Numbered from the stretch's first letter, positions 12,381-24,500 are shown. The stretch: DNA of 64,000 nt from Manis javanica (GCF_040802235.1 NC_133158.1:152408401-152472400), one strand, 5' to 3'. Numbers and translations: made by a program. Notes: generated from the letters alone by a model not told the origin.

Positions 12381-13985
12381 TTTATAACAAACTGTATTGT
12401 GGAATGGTGGTGACACTGTAGTTTCTGATTTTATATTGAAGTAGAAAACTCTCTACATATTAGATGGGACTAAATTTAGAATTTTAAAATTCATATCCCC
12501 CTTCATCATGGAATAACATTATGTAAAACCAATAAAACCATATTGTTATGAACTCATATTTGTATTTCACTGGTTTTCCAGGTCTATCAGTTACGGAACA
12601 GAAACAATTGTTGACTATAAATAGGTTTCATTGAAAAAGAAGGTGTTGTCTGAGAAGACTTGAATAAAATTTAAGAAAAGGTTCTGACATTTAAAAATTA
12701 CTGATTAATTCCTCTCCCCCTTTCTTTGAACTAAATCTCCGTGTATGTATTTATCAACTTTGCAAACATTTCGACTATGTGCTTATAAGGTTCGCAAGTA
12801 AGTCCCAAAACCCTACTTGTTTAGAAACCACTTAGTTTCTAAAAGCCTTTCAAATGATTTTATCTTCTCCAGAGGAGTGATTTAGGCATTGGAAAAAAAA
12901 AAATCAGTAAACTGCACATTGTTTGCTCTTCACTGGGAAGAATCACGACTTAACAGTGGAGCTCTCTTTGGTTATTTGTAAGCATATTTATTCCTAAAAT
13001 GGTGTGACTTGACTTTTAGGCTCAACTACTGGCAAGGAAGAGCTTTTCAGGTGAAACAGTTCTCTGTGAAGAGCAGTTGCATTTTATGTAAAAATCATTA
13101 AAAAATCCATGTCTATAGTAAGATATCCAGATGTTAATCAGGATTTTTTTTTTCTTTGAAGTTATTCTGAAAGGCTTTTGGATGGATTGGAATTTTGTCT
13201 TCTTGAGAGATAAAATAATATTAATGGAAGCTAGATCAGCTGTTTTATAGACTCACAGAACTTAGAGGAAAATGCAGTTTTACGGTGAGGGAAGTGGCAT
13301 ATTAAGAGGTACACCATGACCTTCTGAAGACCGTACAGCCAGTTAGTGAGAGAGCCTGAACCGGACCTCTTCGCTCCCTCTCCTTCTGGTTGTGGGCCCT
13401 TGGACAGCCTCTGTCATTCTACTGCACTGCCCGTCAGCAAGGTGTCTCAGTGCTCACTACGTCCTGGGTCCCAGGTGTGTTTTGTTCTGTGCTGAGACTC
13501 AAACATACACTTTACTTCTGCTTTGATGATTTTGGGAAATTTCCTTTTCTTTCCTTTGAGAGAAATATTATTTGCATTATTTGGCATTTTCCCACATACA
13601 GATGAAATTGTTTTCAGAAGCTAATCCCTTTCTATCATTTAGATTTACTCTAATCTCTGAAACCTAGCAAAAAAATCAATTCACTCATGAACCTTTTTGC
13701 TGAAAAGGTTCTCTTGCAAAGGATCTGGAATTTTTTTTTTTTACCTGCTAATGCACAGCTTGGTGACCAGTGTCCCAGAATAGATGCAATTACAAAAGAG
13801 CACAAGCACTATTCTTGTGTGGCCTTAGCACAGGCAGGTTGTGACCATGTGTATCAGAAGTTCTCTCAAGATGACATTTAGAGCAGAGAATGAGTAGATT
13901 CCCAGATGTTCTTATGACTATTGGAGGTGATTTTGCTTGTTGACCTTGTCAAGAATGGAGCTAGAAAATATATGCAGATATACAT
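12381..13985. other. Intergenic DNA, no gene seen
   Basis: No recognisable exon. 13230-13380 has weak MIR-like text ('tacggtgagggaagtggc', 'gaccgtacagccagttagtgag'). Otherwise nothing supportable. Confidence 0.45.
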
Positions 13986-14060
13986 ATACACACACACACA
14001 CACACAAACATGCATATGTACATACACAGATACTTATACATCTGTGTGTGTCTATATGCT
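13986..14060. repeat. (CA)n-rich microsatellite region
   Basis: An uninterrupted CA run near 13988-14006 is followed by mixed purine-pyrimidine alternation and a short (GT)n near 14042-14050. Confidence 0.8.
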
Positions 14061-14353
14061 TCTGTTTATTTGTTTCCCTTCTTCCTCATTCTTACTGATT
14101 AAATTTTAATTTTGAATGTGTAGGATATTGAAAGGTCACTCCCTTCCTTATCCTTTCTACTTGATTCTCTCCCATCCTTATAAATAACCAGCTTGTTTTC
14201 CGGGCTTTCTTTTGTTTTCTTTTTTGTATGACACAGACACTTGTATATTTTTTAAAAGTCCCATTCTTTTCGAACACAAAAAGTAGTATACCATATATAT
14301 GCTTCTGTACACTTAGCTTTTTTCATTTACTAATATCTCCTGGAAATTCATAG

Positions 14354-15360
14354 AGATCTTCTTTATTATCTTTTTTCTTTTTTTACTGAAGTATCATTGA
14401 TATACAATCTTATATTGGTTTCAGATTTATAGCATAGTGGTTCAACAGGTACCCATATTATTAACTGGGTAAGAATTATTATTAAATCCTTAGCCACACT
14501 AGCAGTTACTGTCTGTCAACATAGGAAGATGTTACAAAATCATTGGTTATATTCTCCATGCTGTACTATCCCTGTGACCAACTTATATTATGATTGAGAA
14601 GTTTTGTGCCTCTTTGCTCACCCTCCCACCAACCCATATCAAGCCCTCCCCCATGGTAACCACCAGTTACTTCTCAATGTCTGTGAGTCTACTGCTGTTC
14701 TGTTCATTTTGTTTTGTTTTCAGATTCCACAAATAATTGAAACCATATGGTATTTGTCTTTCTCTGCCTGGCTTATTTCACTGAGCATAATACCCTCCAG
14801 GTCATCCATGTTGTTGCAAATGGCAGGACTTCTTTTCTTTTTATGGCTGAATAATATTTCACTGTGTGTATGTACCACCTCTGCTTTATCCATTCATCTA
14901 CTGATGGACAGGTTGCTTCCATATCTTGGCTATTGTAAATAGTGTTGTGATAAACATAGGGGTACATATGTCTTTTTGAATCAGGGATCTTGTTTACTTC
15001 AGATAAATTCCTAGGAGTGGAATTACTGGGTCAAATTGTATTTCTATTTTTAGTTTTTTGAGGACCCTCCATACTGCTTTCTACAACAGTTGAACCAATT
15101 GACATTCTCACCAACAGTGTAGGAGGGTTCCCATTTCTCCACATCCATGCCAACACTTATTGTTTCTTGTCTTTTGGATGGTAGCCATTCTGACTGGTGT
15201 GAGGTGATTTCTCACTGTGGTTTTGATTTGTATTTCCCTGATGATTAGTGATGTGGAGCATCTTTTCTTATGCCTGTTGGCCATCTGTATTTCTTCTTTG
15301 GAAAAATATCTGTTCAGGTCCTCCGCCCATTTTTGTAATAGATCTTCTTTATTATCTTTT
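14354..15360 (-). mobile_element. 5'-truncated L1 3' end with perfect 21-bp target-site duplication
   Basis: The plus strand shows a T-rich tail (14371-14388), the reverse complement of an L1 3'UTR, then the reverse complement of the ORF2 C-terminus (minus-strand words CPSVDEWIKQRWYIHTVKYY near 14830-14910) up to about 15339. An identical 21-bp sequence lies at 14354-14374 and 15340-15360, marking the TSD without a mismatch. This suggests a fairly recent event, although the ORF2 part has stops and is inactive. It split an ancient L1. Confidence 0.9.
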
Positions 15361-15389
15361 ACAATTACATATAGTAGTCCAGTGTGTGT

Positions 15390-15396
15390 GTGTGTA

Positions 15397-15446
<50 letters not shown>

Positions 15447-15460
15447 ATCTATCTATCTTA
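15390..15460. repeat. (GT)n then (TATC)n microsatellite
   Basis: A short GT run (about 15382-15394) passes into roughly a dozen TATC units (about 15395-15446), with one interruption and a short further run up to about 15458. A tetranucleotide array of this kind is likely to vary in length. Confidence 0.95.
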
Positions 15461-15559
15461 ATTCAACCAGTTTCCCATTCAGGATCATTATTACCCTAAT
15501 TGGCACTGGAAGAGTTTAATGTGATGTGAGGGAGGGGGAGGAGGAAACAAAAACAAATG

Positions 15560-15890
15560 AACCCTCATTATGGGACCCTCAAAAATGTTATGCTGAGTGA
15601 AAGAACCCAGACACAAAAGACCACATGTTGTATGATTTTCATTTGCATGAAATACCCAGAAAGCCCCAGCTATAGAGGCAGAAAGTAGGTTAATGGACTG
15701 TAGGTGAAAATGGGATGTGACTGAAAATAGATATGAGGTTTCTTCCTGGGGTGATGGAAATACTCTAAAATTAGATAACCACACAACTCTTTAATATACT
15801 AAAGTCATTTAATGGTACAGTTAAAACAAGTGAATTTTAATGTATATACATTATACCAATGTAAAGCTGTTAAAAAAAGAAAATCACCAG
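15560..15890 (+). repeat. Ancient L1 3' end
   Basis: Text order 'atgctgagtgaaagaacccagacacaaaagaccacatg', 'tttcttcctggggtgatggaaatactctaaaatta' and 'aatgtatatacattataccaatgtaaagctgttaaaaaa' is typical of mammalian L1M 3' ends, finishing in an A-rich tail at about 15872-15881. Confidence 0.8.
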
Positions 15891-17950
15891 GTGGCACATA
15901 TGCCATTCCTCACAGAATGTGATTATCTCTGATTTAAAGAATTAACCCGTCTTAGATGTCATATGTATTTAGTGGAAATGTTGGAATCTCCCCCTAAGTG
16001 ATACATACTTTCTGTTATGATACTTCAAATCAGGAGTTATTTTTTTACAACACTTTCTGCTTGAAGGATTTAGTGAATTGATAATCTACAAGGAAATTTA
16101 CTTAAACTGACTGTGGTAGAAACAATGGATTTAAGCCTTTTAAAGACTGGAATTCCAAAGGACTTTGTAGATCACTTTGCTGCACTTCTCATTTTACAGA
16201 TGAAACTCTGTTAAGAGTTTTAAAACTCTAATTATGTAATAAAGTTAGAAATACAGTCCTCTACTCATCTGTTGTGCTCTTTAAATATTTATGCTATTCT
16301 GTTAAGCAGCTATTAAAATAATAATTATTAAGACTGTGTAGAAACATGGAAAGCTCTTTATAACACAAATGAAAAAAAGCAGATTGCCAAATGACTTAAA
16401 TATCATGATTGCAACCAGTATGTCAAATTTGTGTACATACTGAAGTCTGGAGCATAATAGATGAAAACACAATGTTATATGATGGGCTGATAGGCATTTC
16501 TTTCTTAATAATCCTAAATCTTGTTGCATTGAATCCAAATAAACTTTTTTTCTAAAATAAAACTGCTACCATAGGGAGAATGTGGGATCAAAGGGATTGT
16601 ACACATGGTGGTAGCTGCCCAAGTTTGTGACCTGCATTTCCAGATTTTCCCCAGACATCTTCCAGCACTGGAAATGTATATGGTAAGGTTGTATCATTCT
16701 AAGTCACTGTAGCCTTCCTTTGTTCCCTTGTTTCTCATCCTATTTTATGGAACCGAGAATGGCCTTTATAGGGCATAGCAACTGTCTGTCCTGAAGGCAG
16801 AACATAAAGAAATTGGCTTACGCTGACACTTGGTGACTTAAATGACACTGGAAGAATATTTTGTCTCCAACATTGAATGAGTTACAAAGAATGAAGGTAT
16901 TCCTTCTCTACTTAGCTTTGCAGCTCAATGGACTGTCTACTGTCAAGTTTGAGGAAGGAAGAAGTGGGCCGGTGATTCTCACGATGCCACTGGACTTGAT
17001 TTTTCATTTGGACTCTAATGAAATAACTTTTCTGTGTGATGGGGAGCATCGTGGAGGAAGCTTAAAGCAACTGCATAAACAATTGAAGCAGCACATTGTC
17101 TCCAACCCTAGCTCTGCCAAGTGCATTTCCATCACATGTACTTGTCTACAGCAGTGGATGATGTGGAGTCTTAGCCTATGGCTGAGTTGTTGGGGTAAAT
17201 GTGAAGCTAGTGAATATTTAATATAATGCTTAATACACTCCTTCACTGATTGCATATGACTTTCTGAAATGTTTGGTTTTCTCTGGATGATGCTTGCTGA
17301 ATTGTAGGTGGTATTTATTAGCTCAAATAATTTATTACACTTCTATATCACTGTGCTCTTCCTGTTAAAATGTTGAGATGTTAGAGCGATACCAGTTCCA
17401 TCTCAGGGGAAACAAATGGGACTGTGAAAAGGAAAGAGAAGGAAGGATCATTGTGAACAAAGCAGAGGACACTGTCAGATGTACAGGCGGTCCTTGCTGT
17501 CAGATCTCTGATGGTACCGTTAATTCAGTTTTCCACTCTGGTCTAAACAATTCATTTTATTCTCTCTTTCCAAAGAGACATATTTCTGAATTATGTCTTT
17601 TATTTTGCCGATCCTTTGCTCAGACGTATCTAGTGAATCTCTCATTGCCAATGGATTAAAATCTTACTACATCATGTATCAGCATCCCCAACCCCTACAT
17701 CGTAGTCTTATCTAGCCTGTGGAATCATATATCCTGTCAATTTCCTTTTGAGTCACTCTTCCAAAGATGGAGAGCCATCTTTCCCTACCCTCTGATTATA
17801 CCTACTTTTTCCTGTCCCCACGTCTTCACTGTTATATTAGCTTACTTCTCTGCATTCCAGCCCACTGTATTTTCCTTTTTCTGTGGACTCCTAGAGTAGA
17901 GTATTTCTGCCTTTATGTCTGATTTGGCACTTATTTTGAAAGATTTCAAT
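15891..17950. other. Intergenic DNA, no gene seen
   Basis: Open frames of 90-120 codons occur on both strands near 16860-17660, but none shows a domain, splice context or recognisable similarity. 16150-16230 is weakly MIR-like ('cacttctcattttacagatgaaactc'). Confidence 0.45.
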
Positions 17951-17954
17951 AATA

Positions 17955-18185
17955 AAACTATAATAGCTGCCATTTGTAGTGTTTATGTTCTTCCAGGCAC
18001 TGTTTTCAGAACTTTACTTGAATTAAGTCATTCAATCCTGAACAATAATTCAAGAGGTAAATAATAATATTACCCACATTTTATAGGTACGGAAATGGAG
18101 GCACAGAGGGATTACATAATTTGCCCAAGGTCTAACAGCCACTAAGTGGCAGATCTAAAATTCAATTCAGGTGTCTGGATCTAGA
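17955..18185 (+). repeat. MIR SINE remnant
   Basis: Clear MIR order: 'ataatagctgccatttgtagtg', 'ccaggcactgttttcagaac', 'attacccacattttataggtacggaaatggaggcacagagg', 'aatttgcccaaggtctaacagcc', 'gtggcagatctaaaattcaattcaggtgtctgg'. This is the best preserved MIR in the window. Confidence 0.9.
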
Positions 18186-19210
18186 GTCTGTTCTTGACCA
18201 CAGCTCCTATCATTAATGTTATATTTGTAGGTGTTTTATTCTCTTAAAATTTAATCCTTTTAAGTCAAAGACAAAGTCTCTGTGTTCTTTGCTTTTTGCA
18301 TTACATAGCCCTGTGCCTGGAACAAAGAGTTGCTCTTTGTTCATCTGTTTATTGATATGACCTATTGTTGGTGTTTAATGAAGTTCTAGTAGATTTTTCT
18401 GGGAGTGTTAGCTTGGTTATTTCGACCTGATGATTTTATCTTGATAGATTGACTCTGTATGTTCTCCCTGTAATTATTGGTATGAGATAGTCAATGAGGC
18501 TGTTAGAATTCAAATCTGTTCCTTCATTACCAAAGTGAATGGTGCTCAGGTGGGTGAATTTACTACTGTGTGTGAAGACAAATCTCAAATTTTCTGTGCT
18601 TTGAAGTAAGCATTTTAAGTTTATGTGTTTGTTTTCTTAAGCAGTATTTTTATTACTTGGGATTTGACACATCAGATAAAAGGGGTAAGAGCAACCTATG
18701 CACCATTTTGCAATAACAAATCTTAAAATCACACTAAATTTTATGCAGTTCTACCTTGATTTCATTGGGGGAAGAAAAGGCTCTTCATGGAGAAAATAGT
18801 GAAGGTTGGTTATGTTGAACTTAATGTTAGTGTATACCCTGAGCATACAATTTTAAACGTTGGGATCAAATTATTTTTCCCAGTAAAGACAAGCTGCAAT
18901 CAAATGTTGTTGAAGTTTACTTACTGTATTTATCTGTCTCTAATGGCATACTGCTTGATAAGATAGGTACTCAGAGCTGATGTTTCTGTTACCCTAGTGT
19001 TACATATATGTCTGTGTGTTAGTTGGTGAAATAAAAAGCTGTCTCTGTTTTTTATTTAATAAAAGAGTATTTGGAAGAGTATTGTAAAACTCACAGAATC
19101 AAGGGGCAAATGGAATGATTTGTCAACCTCAGGAAGAGTGATGTGACAACTGTGGCATCTTGGGGTGTCCAACCATGAGCATCTCTTAAGTCTTGGCCAT
19201 TGAAATGGCT
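18186..19210. other. Intergenic DNA, no gene seen
   Basis: 18250-18360 has weak L2-like text ('gtcaaagacaaagtctctgtg', 'gccctgtgcctggaacaaag'). No coding signal seen. Confidence 0.45.
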
Positions 19211-19239
19211 CAGTTCTGTTTTTTTTGTTTTTGTTTTTT

Positions 19240-19564
19240 TTGAGAGGGCATCTCTCATATTTATTGATCAAATGGTTGTTAACAACAATAAAATTCAGTA
19301 TAGGGGGGTCAATGCTCAATGTACAATCATTAATCCATCTCAAGTCTAATTCTCGTCAGTCTCCAATCTTCTGAAGCATAACGAACAAGTTGTTACGTGG
19401 TGAACGAATTCTTACATAGTGAATAAATTCTTACATGGTGAACCGTACAAGGGCATTCATCACAGAAACTTTTGGTTTTGATCACGCATTATGACCTATA
19501 AACAATCAGGTCAAATATGAATATTCATTTGATTTTTGTACTTGATTTATATGTTGATCCCACA
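19240..19564 (-). repeat. ERV LTR U3-R segment, U5 absent
   Basis: Begins with TG immediately after a purine tract and ends about 20 bases past AATAAA (minus strand, 19265-19260). It contains two full tandem copies of a 19-bp motif (19398-19416 and 19417-19435) plus partial flanking copies, the kind of short direct repeat often found in U3. No second LTR was found. Confidence 0.6.
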
Positions 19565-19575
19565 TTTCTCCCTTT
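19565..19575 (-). other. Polypurine tract of the ERV
   Basis: Minus-strand aaagggagaaa directly abuts the TG that begins U3. In retroviruses this tract primes plus-strand DNA synthesis, and its position sets the LTR 5' boundary. Confidence 0.55.
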
Positions 19576-20385
19576 ATTATTATTATTATTTTTATTTTTA
19601 ATAAAATGCTGAAGTGGTAGGTAGATGCAAGATAAAGGTAGAAAACATAGTTTAGTGCTGTAAGAGGGCAAATGTAGATGATCAGATGATCAGGTGTGTG
19701 CCTATGGACTAAGTATTAATCCAGGCTAGACAAGGGCAGCAAGACATCCACGGATGCAGAAGATTTCTCTCAAAGCAGGGGGGGTGAGGTTCTGAGCCTC
19801 ACCTCTGTTGATCCCCAAATTCTCACCTGATGGCCCCCCTGCGACTGTGCCTGTCTTAGGTTGTTCCTCCCTTGAGGAATCTTACCCGTCTCTGGCTAAC
19901 CAGTCATCTTCTGGGGCCATACAGGGAAATGTAAAGTTGGTAAGTGAGAGAGAAGCCATATTGTTTGCAAAGGTTAGCTTTTTACTTCTTTGCAGATTTA
20001 TGCCCTGTGGCTTCTATGCCCAGCACTTGTCTCGAGGTATCTTTACCAGCTGGAGGAATTATGATACTCGGTAAATTCGATATGAGGCACGAATTCTATT
20101 TAAGGGTTGTAATTAGGAAGAAAGAAGAAAAGCTACAGATGTAGCATATGGAAGGAAACATGGGAGGATTGATTATTTCTTTGACATATCTTCTTGTAGA
20201 GTACCTTAAGTATGTATAGGTTTTAAACTACTAACTAATTTGCACACACATATTAACATAATAGGAATACGGTGACATAAACAAAGCAAATCTATAATTA
20301 CCATCCATCTCCAGTGAAGCCAAGAAAACCATTTAGGCACCCTAGGCATTTGTGAAAATTTGTCTATGATATGATGGATATTGTC

Positions 20386-20658
20386 CTACTGTACTTGAAC
20401 AGTCTGAGAAAAATCAGACAAATTAAAGCAGCTCATTTCTGGGATCTGTTCACATCCCATATGTTCTTTTAACCGTAGATAGTCTATAGTCATAAGATTT
20501 TGGAGTGCTACACCTTGCACCCCTCCCAACTCCTGGTTGAGTTCCAACAGTACAGATCCGGTCAAATTCGTTGTCTCACTGTATGCACATGCCAGGCTAG
20601 ACATCTCCCTCCTCATTCCAATGGCAAGTCCAGGAGACGGTGGGCTGGATGCAGCCAC
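20386..20658 (-). pseudogene. ERV envelope transmembrane-subunit fragment
   Basis: An open stretch of about 90 codons. Near its end it has a Leu-Gln-Asn heptad-type segment followed by Cys-X6-Ser-Cys, a one-residue variant of the CX6CC motif that in gamma- and alpha-type retroviral envelopes links the transmembrane to the surface subunit. A stop codon interrupts it at 20386, and beyond the stop the same frame continues for some 60 codons into a hydrophobic, tryptophan-containing region that would be the membrane-proximal and anchor part. The surface subunit and a start are absent, so no functional glycoprotein is encoded. The start methionine of the open stretch is arbitrary. Confidence 0.65.
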
Positions 20659-20768
20659 AAACGCAGCATCGTCTGGATCCCTGTGGAGGCTTTTTGATGA
20701 TCATCCCCTGGCACAAGTCCTCCAGAGAGTGCTGATGCCGGAAGCTCCTCCTCATATCGTATCTTAGT

Positions 20769-20890
20769 TTATTTTCTGGGTATCCAAGCTAGGCCTTGAT
20801 CTTCTGCATAGAAACAAACAGACCCTTTGCCCATACTTTGGCATGCCCTCTATACCACTGTGCAGAACTCATTGGAGGTCAGCACACAGT
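20769..20890 (-). pseudogene. ERV pol fragment: integrase C-terminal end
   Basis: In the minus-strand frame ending with the stop at 20769-20771 the residues YAEDQGLAWIPRK appear. This resembles the Trp-Ile/Val-Pro-Arg end of the integrase C-terminal domain of beta-type retroviruses, preceded by a Lys-Gly-Ser-Val-Cys segment. An 18-20-base A-run on the same strand (plus coordinates about 20896-20914) interrupts the upstream continuation. Only the last 30-40 codons can be read. Confidence 0.5.
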
Positions 20891-21058
20891 AACCGCTTTT
20901 TTTTTTTTTTTTTTATTAAGAGAAAGGAATATTATCAGAAAAGAGTACCTCCATAGCTGATCATCTGACACCCTTTAAGTGATCAACATTAAGGATATTT
21001 AAAGCATGCGTTGATCTTTGATTTACCAATAGTTTTATCCTATCAAGGAGTAATCCCC

Positions 21059-21062
21059 CTTT

Positions 21063-21150
<88 letters not shown>

Positions 21151-21164
21151 TTTTTTTTTTTTTT
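21059..21164 (-). repeat. (GAAA)n microsatellite grown from an L1 poly(A) tail
   Basis: On the plus strand about 22 TTTC units (21059-21148) run into a pure T-stretch (about 21149-21164). Seen from the minus strand this is a poly(A) tail whose distal part has become a GAAA array, a usual fate of L1 tails. Confidence 0.9.
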
Positions 21165-21501
21165 AATTTTTAATCTATACTTACATGAAGAATACTATGT
21201 TTACTATGCTCTCCCCTATATCAGGTCCCCCCTAACAACCACATTACGGTCACTGTCCATCAGCTTAGCAAAATGTTGTAGAGTCACTACTTGTCCTCTC
21301 TGTGTTGTGCAGCCCACCCTCCCCTTTCTCCCTCCCCACCATGCATGCTAATCTTAATACCCCCCTTTTCCCCCCCCTTATCCCTCCCTGCCCACCCATC
21401 CTCCCCAGTTCCTTTCCCTTTGGTACCTGTTAGTCCATTTTTGGGTTCTGTAATTACGCTGTTGTTTTGTTCCTTCAGTTTTTCCTTTGTTCCTATACTC
21501 C
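21165..21501 (-). other. L1 3'UTR with G-rich tract
   Basis: Between the ORF2 stop and the poly(A). On the minus strand 21300-21425 is a polypurine stretch with many runs of three to eight Gs, which could fold into G-quadruplexes. G-rich tracts are a conserved property of L1 3'UTRs. Confidence 0.8.
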
Positions 21502-24500
21502 TCAGATGAGTGAAATCACTTGGTATTTCTCTTTCTCCGCTTGGCTTATTTCACTGGGCATAATACTCTCCAGCTCCATCCATGTTGCTGCAAATGGTTG
21601 GATTTTTCCACTTCTTATGGCTGAGTAGTATTCCATTGTGTATATGTACCACATCTTCTTTATCCATTCATCTACTGGTGGACATTTAGGTTGCTTCCAA
21701 TTCTTGGCTATTGTAAATAGTGCTGCGATAAACATAGGGGTGCATCTGTCTTTCTCAAACTTGATTGCTGCGTTCTTAGGGTAAATTCCTAGGAGCGGAA
21801 TTCCTGGGTCAAATGGTAGGTCTGTTTTGAGCATTTTGATGAACCTCCATACTGCTTTCCACAATGGTTGAACTAATTTACATTCCCACCAGCAGTGTAG
21901 GAGGGTTCCCCTTTCTCCACAGCCTCGCCAACATTTGTTGTTGTTTGTCTTTTGGATGGCAGCTATCCTTACTGGTGTGAGGTGATACCTCATTGTAGTT
22001 TTAATCTGCATTTCTCTGATAATTAGCGATGTGGAGCATCTTTTCATGTGTCTCTTGGCCATCTGTATTTCTTTTTTAGAGAACTGTCTGTTCAGTTCCT
22101 CTGCCCATTTTTTAATTGGGTTATTTGTTTTTTGTTTGTTGAGGCGTGTGAGCTCTTTATATATTCTGGACGTCAAGCCTTTATCGGATCTGTCATTTTC
22201 AAATATATTCTCCCATACTGTAGGGTTCCTTTTTGTTCTATTGATGGTGTCTTTCGCTGTACAGAAGCTTTTCAGCTTAATGTAGTCCCACTTGCTCATT
22301 TTTGCTGTTGTTTTCCTTGCCCGGGGAGATATGTTCAAGAAGAGGTCACTCATGTTTATGTCTAAGAGGTTTTTGCCTATTTTTTTTCCAAGAGTTTAAT
22401 GGTTTCATGACTTACATTCAGGTCTTTGATCCATTTTGAGTTTACCTTTGTATATGGGGTTAGACAATGGTCCAGTTTCATTCTCCTACATGTAGCTGTC
22501 CAGTTTTGCCAGCACCATCCGTTGAAGAGACTGTCATTTTGCCATTGTATGTCCATGGCTCCTTTATCAAATATTAATTGACCATATATGTTTGGGTTAA
22601 TTTCTGGAGTCTCTAATCTGTTCCACTGGTCTGTGGCTCTGTTCTTGTGCCAGTACCAAATTGTCTTGATTACTATGGCTTTGTAGTAGAGCTTGAAGTT
22701 GGGGAGTGAGATCCCCCCTATTTTATTCTTCTTTTTCAGGATTGCTTTGGCTATTCGGGGTCTTTGGTGTTTCCATATGAATTTTTGAATTATTTGTTCC
22801 AATTCATTGAAGAATGTTGCTGGTAATTTGAGAGGGATTGCATCAAATCTGTATATTGCTTTGGGCAGGATGGCCATTTTGACGATATTAATTCTTCCTA
22901 GCCATGAGCATGGGATGAGTTTCCATTTATTAGTGTCCCCTTTAATTTCTCTTAAGAGTGACTTGTAGTTGTCAGAGTATAAGTCTTTCACTTCTTTGGT
23001 TAGGTTTATTCCTAGGTATTTTATTCTTTTTGATGCAATGGTGAATGGAATTGTTTTCCTGATTTCTCTTTCTATTGATTCATTGTTAGTGTATAGGAAA
23101 GCTACAGATTTCTGTGTGTTAATTTTGTATCCGGCAACTTTGCTGTATTCCGATATCAGTTCTAGTAGTTTTGGAGTGGAGTCTTTAGGGTTTTTTATGT
23201 ACAGTATCATATCATCTGCAAATAGTGACAGTTTAACTTCTTCTTTACCAATCTGGATTCCTTGTATTTCTTTGTTTTGTCTGATTGCCGTGGCTAGGAC
23301 CTCCAGTACTATGTTAAATAACAGTGGGGAGAGTGGGCATCCCTGTCTGGTTCCCGATCTCAGAGGAAATGCTTTCAGCTTCTCACTGTTCAGTATAATG
23401 CTGGCTGTGGGTTTATCATATATGGCCTTTATTATGTTGAGGTACTTGCCCTCTATTCCCATTTTGCTGAGAGTTTTTATCATGAATGGATGTTGAATTT
23501 TGTCAAATGCTTTTTCAGCATCTATGGAGATGATCATGTGGTTTTTGTCTTTCTGTTTGTTGATGTGGTGGATGATGTTGATGGATTTTCGAATGTTGTA
23601 CCATCCTTGCATCCCTGGGATGAACCCCACTTGGTCATGGTGTATGATCCTTTTGATATACTGTTGAATTCTGTTTGCTAATATTTTATTGAGTATTTTT
23701 GCATCTACATTTATCAGGGATATTGGTCTGTAATTTTCTTTTTTGGTGGGGTCTTTGCCTAGTTTTGGTATTAGGGTGATGTTCGCTTCATAGAATGAGT
23801 TTGGGAGTATTCCCTCTTCTTCTATTTTGTGGAACACTTTAAGGAGAATGGGTATTATGTCTTCTCTGTGTGTCTGATAAAATTCCGAGGTAAATCTGTC
23901 CGGCCCCGGGGTTTTTTTGGGTAGTTTTTTGATTACTGTTTCAATTTCTTTGCTCGTAATTGGTTTGTTTAACTTTTGTGTTTCTTCCTTGGTCAGTCTT
24001 GGGAGGTTGTATTTTTCTAGGAAGTTGTCCATTTCTTCTAGGTTTTCCAGCTTGTTGGCATATAGGTTTTCATAGTAGTCTTTAATAATTCTTTGTATTT
24101 CTGTGGAGTCTGTCATGATTTTTCCATTTTCATTTCTGATTATGTTGATTTGTGTTGATTCTCTTTTTCTCTTAATAAGTTTGGCTAGAGGCTTATCTAT
24201 TTTGTTTATTTTCTCGAAGAACCAGCTCTTGGTTTCATTGATTTTTGCTATTGTTTTATTCTTCTCAATTTTGTTTATTTCTTCTCTGTTCTTTATTATG
24301 TCCCTCCTTCTGCTGACTTTAGGCCTCATTTGTTCTTCTTTTTCCAGTTTTGATAATTGTGATGTTAGACTATTCATTTGGGATTGTTCTTCCTTCTTCA
24401 AGTGTGCCTGGATTGCTATATACTTTCCTCTTAAGACTGCTTTTGCTGCATCCCACAGAAGTTGGGGCTTAGTGTTGTTGTTGTCATTTGTTTCTATATA

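Larger units (their letters stand above)
14230..15505 (-). repeat. Ancient L1 fragment split by a younger L1
   Basis: The left half (14230-14353) reads 'gcttctgtacacttagctttttcatttactaatatctcctgg' and the right half (15361-15505) continues with 'acaattacatatagtagtcc' and 'attcaaccagtttcccattcaggatc'. Joined across the younger insertion they follow the text of a single old L1 3' region. The TATC microsatellite also lies inside the right half. Confidence 0.6.
19219..21060 (-). mobile_element. Endogenous retrovirus 3' portion ending in a poly(A) tail
   Basis: Reading on the minus strand the order is: a fragment with the integrase C-terminal end (20769-20890), an envelope transmembrane-subunit fragment (20386-20658), a long non-coding stretch, a polypurine tract (19565-19575), a U3 start with TG (19564), an AATAAA signal (19260-19265) and then an A-rich tail (19219-19241) instead of U5. 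Ending at the polyadenylation site is what a retroposed retroviral mRNA looks like, as opposed to a provirus. Surface-subunit coding sequence is missing between the pol end and the transmembrane fragment. All frames are broken. The right boundary at about 21060, against the tail of the neighbouring L1, is my estimate. Family name not known to me. Confidence 0.7.

Noticed and set aside
15395-15458. Repetitive YLSIYLSI-type peptides
   Set aside because: Translation of the TATC microsatellite.
16861-17226. 121-codon plus-strand frame
   Set aside because: No similarity recognised, low-information composition, and an overlapping minus-strand frame of like quality.
20500-20767. Plus-strand frames across the envelope region
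   Set aside because: Opposite strand of the ERV envelope and pol fragments.
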